From NCBI GenBank assembly GCA_965370965.1, contig CBDUWQ010000066.1:1-17753 (forward strand): a stretch of 17,753 bases of DNA, written 5' to 3'. Positions within the stretch are counted from its first letter, which is position 1, and each line of letters starts with the position of its first letter. Positions 7,336 to 15,149 of the stretch are shown here, one piece after another. The DNA comes from GH45 sp965370965. Lineage in GTDB: Bacteria; Bacteroidota; Bacteroidia; Bacteroidales; SZUA-534. The translations under genes were made by a program, and so were the position numbers. The notes below the pieces were generated by a model. The model was not told where the DNA came from and ran no database searches. It was given only the letters and a program-made list of their open reading frames with translations.

Positions 7336-8091
7336 ATGAGGTATGTAATAATATTTACACTGTTTTTTATTATACCTTTATCATCAATATATGGGCAAGG
7401 CGATATTAATGATGAGCAAAAAGCACTTATCCGTAATGAAAGATCATACCATTTAACCCTTAACAGTAACGGTTGGGGTGGTGGTTTTACCTATGGTAAA
7501 ATGATTAATATTTACCGAAAAAGGTTATATTCTGTTGAATTGGTTATTATTAAAGATGCTAAAGAGCTTAAAATAAGCAATCCCTACCAGCCCGATTTCC
7601 GACGATTTGTTTATGGCAAAAGAAATGTTTTTTATAATTTTAGATTTGGCTATGGTCATTTAATAAAATTGTACGATAAAAAAGATAAGGGAGGATTAGA
7701 AGTTAGGTGTTTTTATGATGTTGGTGTTTTATTAGGTTTATTAAAACCGGTGTATTATGTTACTAAGGTATCTCCTTTAAAATTAGAAAAATTTGATGCA
7801 ACTCCCCATTCATCACAAATAATTTATGGTGGGGCATCCTTTTTTAAAGGATTTGATGAATTGACAATTGTGCCGGGAGCATTTGTGAAATTTGGTGGAA
7901 GTTTTGAGTTTAGTAAGAAAGATATGCTGATTAATGCCTTGGAAGGTGGTGTAATATTTGATATTTTTCCGAAAAAAATTGAAATTATGGCAAACGATAA
8001 AAATCAGTTTTATTACCTTGCAATATTTGTAAGTTATAGGTTTGGTAAAGTAATAAATCCTAGGGCAGTTGAAAAAAAACAAATAAACTAA
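7336..8091 (+). CDS. Predicted outer-membrane beta-barrel protein, unknown function
   Basis: The 251-residue product begins with a signal peptide (about residues 1-20, ending SSIYG before QGD). The mature chain alternates aromatic and polar residues in strand-like blocks such as WGGGFTYGKM, VFYNFRFGYGHL and FYYLAIFVSYRFG, typical of small outer-membrane barrels. I do not recognise a named family, and no catalytic motif is visible. Unlike canonical barrels it does not end on phenylalanine: the last strand is followed by a tail of about 13 residues (KVINPRAVEKKQIN). The start is ATG 7336; another ATG at 7323 is out of frame. A short hairpin (arms 7310-7314 and 7324-7328) lies just ahead of the gene and is too weak to call a terminator. 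Together with the upstream lipoprotein gene it may form a two-gene envelope unit, which is inference from spacing. Confidence 0.7.
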   Translation: MRYVIIFTLFFIIPLSSIYGQGDINDEQKALIRNERSYHLTLNSNGWGGGFTYGKMINIYRKRLYSVELVIIKDAKELKISNPYQPDFRRFVYGKRNVFYNFRFGYGHLIKLYDKKDKGGLEVRCFYDVGVLLGLLKPVYYVTKVSPLKLEKFDATPHSSQIIYGGASFFKGFDELTIVPGAFVKFGGSFEFSKKDMLINALEGGVIFDIFPKKIEIMANDKNQFYYLAIFVSYRFGKVINPRAVEKKQIN

Positions 8092-8170
8092 TTATTGCAT
8101 TATTTTTTTTATGCTGCTAAATAGGTTTTATTCTTAACTTTTGCTAAGTACAATACTTTTATTTTTATTA

Positions 8171-8178
8171 TAAATTTG
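8171..8178 (+). promoter_or_regulatory. Promoter -7 box of the BNR-repeat protein gene
   Basis: TAAATTTG matches the Bacteroidota -7 consensus exactly and would give a leader of about 55 nt before the ATG at 8237. There is no TTTG at the expected -33 spacing. Confidence 0.45.
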
Positions 8179-8236
8179 TTTATCTTGCTTGCCTTAAATA
8201 TAAAAGAATATAAAAAAGAATTGAAATTATAATATT

Positions 8237-11197
8237 ATGAAACATAGTTACTTATACTTAAACATTGTTATTGTATTAGCAATAGGTTTTTTGTTTTTTA
8301 TGCCTTCAAACAATAATGAGGTTAGAAAATACACCCCAAGGGGAGAACAATCGAGTAATTCAAAGTCGGCACAAGGTGCTTTTGAGTACTTAATGAGTAT
8401 TAGAGCAAATCAAGAAACAGGTACAATTGATGTTGAAGATGTAATAGCTGCACAAAAGCAGTTAAAAATTTTAAAATCAAGAAAAAGTGGCGGATCTGAA
8501 TGGATTTCACGAGGTCCAGATAATATTGGCGGACGTACACGTGCTTTGTTAATTGACAAGGACAATTCAAACCTTATGTTTGCAGGTGGAGTTGCAGGTG
8601 GGTTATGGAAATCTACAACCGCAGGGCAATACTGGGAAAAGGTTGAATACGAAGGGGCTAATACCGAGGATTTTGCTAATTTGGCCATAGTTTCAATTTG
8701 CCAAGCTGCCAATGGCGATATATATTTTGGCACGGGTGAGGCTTTTAGTTGGAATCACGGAACAAATGGTTCCACACCCATGATTATGGGAGCCGGTATT
8801 TGGAAATCAAGTAATAATGGGCAAACATTTAGTATGTTGGAATCAACATGGGCAACCAGTGATGATAAAAACACCTTTTCGGCGGTTAATAAAATGGCAG
8901 CCGACCCAACAAACCCAAATTTAATATATGCTGCTACCCGCAAAGGTTTAAAAGTAACCAATGATGGTGGTGAAACATGGGGACAAGCACCAATGGAAAG
9001 CAGTATATATGATAATGCATTTGCAAGTGATGTTAAAATAGCAACAGACGGTTCAGTAATAGTAAGCATAAGAAATCATTGTTTAGTACAAAAAGCCGGT
9101 ACAAGTGAGTTTGTAAAACGTTCAGGTGCTGATGAATCAAACGGAGGTAATTTAATTACAAGTTCCGATGTGGGAAGGTTAGAGTTTGCCTATTCGTTAG
9201 AAGATCCAAATTATGTTTTTTGTATAGCAGCAAACCAATCAGGATATCTTCGTAAGATATATAAATCGACCGATGGAGGCGATAACTGGGTAATAATAGG
9301 TAATGGAGGTTCTGCTCTTTTTCAACCGCTTGGCGATCAAGGTGGTTATGATTTGTGTATTGCAGTTAACCCAATAAACAAAGATGAGGTTTTTATAGGT
9401 GGTATTGATTTGTGGGTAGGTAATTCTGTAACAACAGGAGATTTGTTTGCTTGGGATCAGATTACTTTATGGAATTTGTGGGTAACACACCCAAATTATG
9501 TACATGCCGATTTGCATACTATTATTTTTGACCCCAAAGAGCCTCAAACTATGTTTATTGGAAGTGATGGTGGAGTAAGCCGTGGATTTTTAAATAAAGA
9601 TAATATCCCTTTTCAGTTTCGTACAATGAATAAAAACTATAATGTAACCCAGTTTTATTCGATAGCTGTTAATTCACGTGGAAACTTATTGGGAGGTACA
9701 CAAGATAACGGATCATTAATAATAACCGGAGAAGGTAATACAGAAAGCAATGCAAAAGAAGTATTGGGCGGTGATGGCGGTCATGCTGTTATGTCGCAAA
9801 TAATGCCAAACATTGCTTATGCTACAATTTATTGGGGAGGCTTATGGAGAAACAATGATAAGGATTATTATGATTGGAATACTTTTTATAGCCCTGATAT
9901 AGCAAAATACCAAAATTGGGGTTCGGGAACATGGGAGTCAGAAAAAAGAGAAGCTGCATTTATTACACCTATTACTTATTGGGAGACTGATAATGATGAA
10001 TTTAATGATAATGATGAATTGATAATGCTTGAAGCTAAAATGCATTACCCGGCTGATACAACAGTAGTATTTCCAAGTCATAATGTAAATAAAGCACCCA
10101 TAACTATTACACTTGATAAAGAGTATAATATAGATGATACAATTTACTATCGTGACCCATATAGAGCATTATTTGCTCTTGGAATGAAACGAAACCTTTG
10201 GATAACCCGTAAAGCTGCTAACTGGAATACTACCGGTTTTGCTGCGAGAGATTGGTGGCTTGCTACTAAAACATACACACTTTCAAATGATGAAGAAATT
10301 ACTCAAATGAGGTTTAGTACCGATGGGGATCATCTTTTTTTCTCAACAAGTGATCAAGATATATATCGCCTATCAAATTTAAATATGGTACGAACTTTTG
10401 ACGAAGCTGATTATATTTTTGGAACAAATATTATTACTGAACTAACAAAAATTGGTAATTCAGGGGGACAAACAGTAACAGGTATAGCTGTTGACCCTAA
10501 TAATGCTAACAATATTATAGTTACTTTAGGTAATTATAGCGAGAGTAGATATGTTTATTTATGTACTAAAGCAGCCTATGCAACTGAAAGTAGTTCATTA
10601 AGTAATTTTACTAATATTACAGGTGAGCTGCCACATATGCCGGTATATTGTGCACTGTTTGAGAAGGAAGAAGGTTCAAAACGTGTTTTATTGGGAACTG
10701 ATATGGGAGTTTTTATGACAGAAAACTTATTTGAGCAAGTTTCAAGCACGCAAGATGTTGACTGGACTCCAATGCAAGATGGCATGGGACCTGTACCTGT
10801 TTTTCAAATTACACAGCTAACATATGGTGGCAATAATAATGGTGTTATTTATGTAGGTACACATGGTAATGGATTTTTTGAAAACAGAACATATTTAAGT
10901 ATTGATGATGAAAAACCTGAAGGTAATGCTTCTTATTCTGAAGAATTATCATTGAGTATTTATCCAAACCCGATAGAAAACAATGCAAAGGTTAGCGTTA
11001 ATTTATATAACAGCGGAAATGTTGTTTTTGAGGTTATTAATTTATCAGGTCAGGTTATACGCAAATTTGATATGGGTTATATGTTAAAAGGTGAAAATAA
11101 AGTAGATATAGCCCTTGGTGATTTAAAACAGGGAGTTTATCTAATTAAGATAAATAGTCAAAATAATAGTGGAGCAGCACGATTTATTAAAAAGTAA
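8237..11197 (+). CDS. Type IX-secreted BNR/sortilin-like repeat protein
   Basis: This 986-residue secreted protein has a hydrophobic export signal (about residues 8-22, without an obvious cleavage site), then a helical pre-domain (45-82) and a large beta-propeller region with Asp-box (BNR) repeats: the first blade contains GPDNIGGRTR (93-102) and GGLWKSTTAGQYWEKV (121-136), later ones WKSSNNGQTF, VTNDGGETWG and KSTDGGDNWV. This is the VPS10/sortilin- or sialidase-like propeller type; no sialidase arginine triad is evident, so an enzymatic role cannot be claimed. The C-terminus (about 906-986) is a type IX Por sorting domain, opening with SIYPNP and ending with LKQGVYLIKINSQ and RFIKK, which directs the protein across the outer membrane and often to surface anchoring. 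It is flanked by its own promoter box and a strong terminator, so it is probably monocistronic. Ligand or substrate is unknown. Confidence 0.88.
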   Translation: MKHSYLYLNIVIVLAIGFLFFMPSNNNEVRKYTPRGEQSSNSKSAQGAFEYLMSIRANQETGTIDVEDVIAAQKQLKILKSRKSGGSEWISRGPDNIGGRTRALLIDKDNSNLMFAGGVAGGLWKSTTAGQYWEKVEYEGANTEDFANLAIVSICQAANGDIYFGTGEAFSWNHGTNGSTPMIMGAGIWKSSNNGQTFSMLESTWATSDDKNTFSAVNKMAADPTNPNLIYAATRKGLKVTNDGGETWGQAPMESSIYDNAFASDVKIATDGSVIVSIRNHCLVQKAGTSEFVKRSGADESNGGNLITSSDVGRLEFAYSLEDPNYVFCIAANQSGYLRKIYKSTDGGDNWVIIGNGGSALFQPLGDQGGYDLCIAVNPINKDEVFIGGIDLWVGNSVTTGDLFAWDQITLWNLWVTHPNYVHADLHTIIFDPKEPQTMFIGSDGGVSRGFLNKDNIPFQFRTMNKNYNVTQFYSIAVNSRGNLLGGTQDNGSLIITGEGNTESNAKEVLGGDGGHAVMSQIMPNIAYATIYWGGLWRNNDKDYYDWNTFYSPDIAKYQNWGSGTWESEKREAAFITPITYWETDNDEFNDNDELIMLEAKMHYPADTTVVFPSHNVNKAPITITLDKEYNIDDTIYYRDPYRALFALGMKRNLWITRKAANWNTTGFAARDWWLATKTYTLSNDEEITQMRFSTDGDHLFFSTSDQDIYRLSNLNMVRTFDEADYIFGTNIITELTKIGNSGGQTVTGIAVDPNNANNIIVTLGNYSESRYVYLCTKAAYATESSSLSNFTNITGELPHMPVYCALFEKEEGSKRVLLGTDMGVFMTENLFEQVSSTQDVDWTPMQDGMGPVPVFQITQLTYGGNNNGVIYVGTHGNGFFENRTYLSIDDEKPEGNASYSEELSLSIYPNPIENNAKVSVNLYNSGNVVFEVINLSGQVIRKFDMGYMLKGENKVDIALGDLKQGVYLIKINSQNNSGAARFIKK

Positions 11198-11213
11198 ATA
11201 TTTACTATAGAAC

Positions 11214-11245
11214 AAAAAAAGCCAGACAATTGTCTGGCTTTTTTT
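11214..11245 (+). terminator. Strong symmetrical intrinsic terminator
   Basis: The perfect palindrome GCCAGACAATTGTCTGGC (11221-11238) is flanked by seven A bases (11214-11220) and seven T bases (11239-11245), so it can terminate transcription in either direction. It lies 16 nt after the stop of the BNR-repeat protein gene. Confidence 0.93.
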
Positions 11246-11274
11246 GTTTATTGATATGCTAATTCATAAATTTG
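11243..11274 (+). promoter_or_regulatory. Promoter of the GAPDH gene
   Basis: A -33 TTTG (11243-11246) and a perfect -7 box TAAATTTG (11267-11274) are 20 nt apart, the best promoter match in the window. The -33 element overlaps the T-tract of the preceding terminator. The leader to the ATG at 11346 is about 65-70 nt and contains an AT-rich direct repeat. Confidence 0.6.
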
Positions 11275-11297
11275 TAAACCTTTTTAAAAACATGTTG

Positions 11298-11341
11298 TTT
11301 ATTTAAAAAATTATTATAAAACTATTTATTTAAAAATTATT
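11298..11341 (+). repeat. AT-rich direct repeat in the GAPDH leader
   Basis: TTTATTTAAAAAATTATT (11298-11315) recurs as TTTATTTAAAAATTATT (11325-11341), differing by one A, with a period of 27 nt. The second copy ends 4 nt before the start codon. The function is unknown; it may keep the ribosome-binding region unstructured. Confidence 0.6.
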
Positions 11342-11345
11342 CATT

Positions 11346-12359
11346 ATGTCAAAAATTAAAATTGGAATTAACGGATTTGGTCGTATTGGTCGTCTTGTTT
11401 TTAGAGTTGCTGCAGCAAACGACAACATTGAGGTAGTTGGAATTAACGACCTTATTGATGTTGATTATATGGCTTACATGTTAAAATACGATTCAACCCA
11501 TGGTAGGTTTGACGGTACTGTTGAAGTTAAAGATGGCTCGTTGCTAGTAAATGGGAAAACAGTACGTGTAACATCAGAGAAAAACCCTGCCGACCTAAAA
11601 TGGGATGCAGTAGGTGCTGAATATATAGTTGAGGCAACAGGTTTATTCCTTACAAAGGAAAAGACACAAGGGCACATTGATGCCGGAGCAAAAAAAGTTG
11701 TAATGTCAGCTCCTTCAAAAGATGACACCCCAATGTTTGTTATGGGTGTTAATCAGGAAAAATACTCAAAAGAGATGAACTTTGTTTCAAATGCATCGTG
11801 TACCACAAACTGCCTTGCACCAATTGCAAAAGTTTTACACGATAATTTTGGCATTTCCGAGGGTCTTATGACAACCATACACGCAACAACGGCCACACAA
11901 AAAACTGTTGACGGTCCATCAATGAAAGACTGGCGCGGAGGCCGCGGAGCAGGTCAAAACATAATACCATCATCAACAGGTGCAGCAAAAGCAGTAGGTA
12001 AAGTTATTCCTTCGTTAAACGGAAAACTTACAGGTATGGCATTTCGTGTGCCAACTCCCAATGTATCGGTGGTTGATTTAACAGTACGTTTAGAGAAAGG
12101 CGCATCGTATGAAACCATTTGCAAAGCTATGAAAGAAGCATCGGAAGGAGCAATGAAAGGCGTTTTGGGATATACCGAAGATGATGTTGTATCAACCGAT
12201 TATTTAGGCGAAAAATGTACCTCATTTTTTGATGCTGGTGCTGGTATAGGACTAAATGACAACTTTGTTAAGGTTGTGTCGTGGTACGATAATGAGATGG
12301 GATACTCTGCAAAAGTTGTTGAATTGATTCTACATATGAACAATATTGACAATGCATAA
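11346..12359 (+). CDS. gap: Glyceraldehyde-3-phosphate dehydrogenase, type I
   Basis: This 337-residue cytoplasmic glycolytic enzyme oxidises glyceraldehyde 3-phosphate to 1,3-bisphosphoglycerate with NAD. The Rossmann motif GINGFGRIGR is at residues 7-16; Asp35 in GINDL is the residue that favours NAD over NADP; the catalytic signature is ASCTTNCLAP (150-159) with nucleophile Cys152; and His179 in TTIHATTATQ is the catalytic base. The GGRGAGQNIIPSSTGAAKAV segment and the C-terminal SWYDNEMGYS are also intact. Length is normal. The ATG at 11346 aligns with the usual N-terminus. It has its own promoter and its own terminator, so it appears monocistronic, and its codon use is consistent with a highly expressed gene (many ACA, GCA and AAA codons), though I did not calculate this. 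Confidence 0.98.
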   Translation: MSKIKIGINGFGRIGRLVFRVAAANDNIEVVGINDLIDVDYMAYMLKYDSTHGRFDGTVEVKDGSLLVNGKTVRVTSEKNPADLKWDAVGAEYIVEATGLFLTKEKTQGHIDAGAKKVVMSAPSKDDTPMFVMGVNQEKYSKEMNFVSNASCTTNCLAPIAKVLHDNFGISEGLMTTIHATTATQKTVDGPSMKDWRGGRGAGQNIIPSSTGAAKAVGKVIPSLNGKLTGMAFRVPTPNVSVVDLTVRLEKGASYETICKAMKEASEGAMKGVLGYTEDDVVSTDYLGEKCTSFFDAGAGIGLNDNFVKVVSWYDNEMGYSAKVVELILHMNNIDNA

Positions 12360-12426
12360 TTAGGGGTAATATTGCCACTTGAAAAAGGTAAGATAACTAA
12401 AATTTTATCTTTATATATAATATTTA

Positions 12427-12457
12427 AGCTACTCCGGTAATGGGGTAGCTTTTTTTA
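12427..12457 (+). terminator. Intrinsic terminator after GAPDH
   Basis: AGCTACTCC (12427-12435) pairs with GGGGTAGCT (12442-12450), nine pairs including one G-T, around a six-base loop GGTAAT and followed by seven T bases (12451-12457). It lies 67 nt after the GAPDH stop. Confidence 0.88.
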
Positions 12458-12644
12458 TTGAAATTATAAAACTTAGCTATAAAAGAAGTATGCATTGTTA
12501 TAGATATGGAAAAAATTTAAATTTATACATAAAAGCTTGGTCGTTGGCTATAAGAAATTATATAAAAGGGCAAATACAAACCGAAAGCAATAATTTTAAT
12601 TTATGGATAAATCCTTAGCGGTCATTATGTAAAAATAATTGCCT
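12458..12644. other. Intergenic stretch without recognised gene
   Basis: This is part of the 421-base gap between GAPDH and the patatin gene. It contains one 42-codon plus-strand frame (12490-12618, beginning MHCYRYGKN) with no signal peptide, motif or ribosome-binding site that I can support. The remainder of the gap holds a promoter-like box and an imperfect palindrome, listed separately. Confidence 0.5.
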
Positions 12645-12652
12645 TATATTTG
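12645..12652 (+). promoter_or_regulatory. Candidate -7 box of the patatin gene
   Basis: TATATTTG matches TAnnTTTG exactly. Transcription from here would begin just before the imperfect palindrome and give a leader of about 125 nt to the ATG at 12781. No -33 element is clear. Confidence 0.35.
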
Positions 12653-12664
12653 CTACTTAAGTGG

Positions 12665-12744
12665 ATTATACCGATTATGAAGCAAAATTATTGATATATT
12701 ATATTCGCATTCATATATCAGCGTTGCCTTTAAATCGGTATTAT
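12665..12744. repeat. 80-nt imperfect palindrome upstream of patatin gene
   Basis: The outer arms (12665-12685 and 12724-12744) are inverted repeats sharing ATACCGATT and GCAA, matching at 16 of 21 positions. Inner arms TGATATAT (12692-12699) and ATATATCA (12713-12720) pair perfectly around a loop containing TTCGCATTC. Similarity stops at the outer ends. It could be a miniature foldback element, a structured mRNA leader for the patatin gene 36 nt downstream, or paired operator sites. No target duplication is obvious. Confidence 0.5.
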
Positions 12745-12780
12745 ACTATACTATTAGTTTTAAAATTAAGGTAGTATTAT

Positions 12781-15096
12781 ATGGTCAAACAATTATTAAT
12801 AACAACTTTGTTTTTACTTGTGGGTTTGGCAGGTTCCTTTTCACAATCGGTGGGGTTGGTGTTAAGCGGTGGTGGGGCCAAAGGTCTTGCGCATATTGGC
12901 GTAATTAAAGCATTAGAACAGAACAATATACCTATTGATTATATTGCTGGCACCTCAATTGGGGCTATTATTGGCGGTTTATATGCTATAGGTTATTCGC
13001 CTAACGAAATGGAGTTGCTGTTAACATCTGATGAGTTTTTAAAATGGATGTACGGTTTTATTGATATTGATGAGGAATATTACTACAAGCTTAAAAATGA
13101 ATCGGCCGATTGGATTGAATTCCCCATAATAAAAAAAGAGGGCAATATTACGCCCAAGTTGCCTACCAATGTAATTTCGCCAGAGCAAATGGATTTGCGA
13201 TTTATTCAGTTTTTTGAGCCTGCCTGCGCCGGTGCCAATTACAATTTCAGTAATTTAATGATCCCATTTTTTTGTATTGCCACCGATGTTTATAACAATA
13301 AACCGGTTGTGTTAAACTCAGGCAATTTGTCGGCTGCAATAAGGGCATCAATGACATTTCCGGGCTATTTTAAACCCATTGAAATTGATAGCGTTTTGCT
13401 TTTTGATGGTGGTATGGAAAATAATTTTCCCACCGATATTATGGTTGAGAGATTTAACCCCGATATAATAATTGGGAGCAAGGTGGCATGGAATCCGAAA
13501 AAACCCGACGTTGATGATTTGTACATGCAATTGGAAAATGTTTTTATGAAATCGACCAATTATGCAATGCCCAAAAACGGCATATTAATTGAACCCGATG
13601 TGAAAGAGTTTAGCCTATTAAATTTTACAAAATTTGATACTCTGTATGCAAGGGGCTATAGGGCAGCCCTCAAAAAAATTGATTCAATAAAATTAATGAT
13701 ACCTCGAAGGGAAAATTCGTTAGAAATTGATAAAAAAAGATTGGGTATAAAAAACAAATACAAAGAGCTTATTTTTAAAAATATATATATTACAGGTGTT
13801 GACCAACAAGCGGTGGCTTATATTATTAAAAATATAAGGCGTAATCGTAGTATAATTACATTTGCCGAATTTGAAACCGAATATTTTAAATTATTATCGG
13901 ATAAATTAATACGCAGTATTTTCCCCAAAGTAGTATATAATGTGGCTACGGGGTATTTTGATTTGCACCTTGATATAAAAACAAAAAATGAGTTTACCGT
14001 TTTACTTGGTGGTAATTTATCAAGTAACCTGCGCAATATTGGATTTGTAGGTGTTGATTATATTTTTCAGAAAAAGAATATATATAACCTTTCGGGAAAC
14101 TTTATGATTGGAAAATTTTACAACTCAATAACGGGGAAATTCCAAATGGACTTTCCTCCACGGAATATAAGCAAAGATAAAATACTGACACCTTTTTTTG
14201 TTAATTTTTTGGCAACAACTAACTATTGGGACTATTTTCAAATAACAAGCAACTGGTTTGTAGATAGTAAAAACCCCACCAAATTAACTCAAAGTGAGGT
14301 GCATTTTCAAACAAATTTAGGACGTCCGATAAAAAACCGCGGACTGCTTTATTCAGGCTTTTCATATGGCAGAACTGGTGATAACTATTACCACTCAAAC
14401 CTAATTGAGAGTACCGATATTGCCGATGAAACTACTTTTGATTATTCATCGGTTCATGTAACTTACGAGTATAGCACCCTTAACTATAAAGAGTATGCCA
14501 ACAAGGGCATTTTCATAAAGGTGCAGGGCAGGTATATTACCGGACTCGAAAAATACACACCTGGAACAACAACGGGTATTGCCGATCCACAGCCTTCAAG
14601 TACCGGACATTCATGGTATCATGTGCAGTTTAATTACAATAGGTATTTTGAATCGTCAAAATATTTTTCGGTGGGTGTAAATGCAAATTTGAATATTACA
14701 AACAAAAGCTGGTTTAACAACTCAATATCTACTTTATTAAGCTCTTATGCATTTCAGCCTTTTCCGCAAAGTAAATTGATATTTTTAAAAAATTTTAGGG
14801 CAAATTCATATGCAGCTGTTGGTATTATTCCTATTGTTAATTTAACTGAAACGGTATCTATACGTGCCGAATCATATATTTTTCAACCATATCAATACAT
14901 TGAAATTGATGAATATAACCCATCGTTTAGCAATGAATTTCCTACTCCATCAATGGCAGCATCAATAGCAGCTATTTATCAAAGCCCGTTGGGTCCTTTT
15001 GCCCTTACGGCAAGCTATTTCTTAAATGAACCAAACCCTTTTTATTTTCAGGTAAATTTTGGGTACATACTGTTTAATAAACGAGGATTAGATTAA
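12781..15096 (+). CDS. Patatin phospholipase fused to POTRA and Omp85-like barrel (PlpD/type Vd-like)
   Basis: This 771-residue protein has a signal peptide (about 1-22), then a patatin lipase domain (24 to about 215). The oxyanion loop is GGGAKG (30-35), the nucleophile Ser59 lies in GTSIG (57-61) and the partner Asp209 in DGG (209-211), so the Ser-Asp dyad is intact; RASMTFPGYFKPI (188-200) is also typical. A linker leads to a POTRA-like segment (about 331-401, starting IFKNIYITGV), then a barrel to the end. This is the PlpD/type Vd arrangement, in which the barrel places the lipase at the outer membrane or surface; the activity would be phospholipid acyl hydrolysis. An equally possible view is that the lipase stays periplasmic and acts in lipid homeostasis. 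It ends NKRGLD rather than in phenylalanine. The cotransporter gene follows 53 nt downstream. Confidence 0.9.
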   Translation: MVKQLLITTLFLLVGLAGSFSQSVGLVLSGGGAKGLAHIGVIKALEQNNIPIDYIAGTSIGAIIGGLYAIGYSPNEMELLLTSDEFLKWMYGFIDIDEEYYYKLKNESADWIEFPIIKKEGNITPKLPTNVISPEQMDLRFIQFFEPACAGANYNFSNLMIPFFCIATDVYNNKPVVLNSGNLSAAIRASMTFPGYFKPIEIDSVLLFDGGMENNFPTDIMVERFNPDIIIGSKVAWNPKKPDVDDLYMQLENVFMKSTNYAMPKNGILIEPDVKEFSLLNFTKFDTLYARGYRAALKKIDSIKLMIPRRENSLEIDKKRLGIKNKYKELIFKNIYITGVDQQAVAYIIKNIRRNRSIITFAEFETEYFKLLSDKLIRSIFPKVVYNVATGYFDLHLDIKTKNEFTVLLGGNLSSNLRNIGFVGVDYIFQKKNIYNLSGNFMIGKFYNSITGKFQMDFPPRNISKDKILTPFFVNFLATTNYWDYFQITSNWFVDSKNPTKLTQSEVHFQTNLGRPIKNRGLLYSGFSYGRTGDNYYHSNLIESTDIADETTFDYSSVHVTYEYSTLNYKEYANKGIFIKVQGRYITGLEKYTPGTTTGIADPQPSSTGHSWYHVQFNYNRYFESSKYFSVGVNANLNITNKSWFNNSISTLLSSYAFQPFPQSKLIFLKNFRANSYAAVGIIPIVNLTETVSIRAESYIFQPYQYIEIDEYNPSFSNEFPTPSMAASIAAIYQSPLGPFALTASYFLNEPNPFYFQVNFGYILFNKRGLD

Positions 15097-15113
15097 AAAA
15101 GAGTCAGCAATAA

Positions 15114-15121
15114 TATTTTTG
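15114..15121 (+). promoter_or_regulatory. Candidate -7 box of the SLC12-like gene
   Basis: TATTTTTG fits TAnnTTTG exactly and stands 28 nt before the ATG at 15150, in the short gap after the patatin gene. There is no -33 match, so the two genes may instead be co-transcribed. Confidence 0.3.
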
Positions 15122-15149
15122 TATATTGCAATTGTAAGTAAAAACCCAT

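Noticed and set aside
11286..11299. AACATGTT dyad in the gap leader as an operator
   Set aside because: The symmetry is only 8-12 bases in AT-rich DNA, with no second site or known regulator to support it.
12490..12618. 42-codon frame MHCYRYGKN... between gap and the patatin gene
   Set aside because: There is no recognisable domain or start context. A small gene cannot be excluded, but nothing beyond the open frame supports it.
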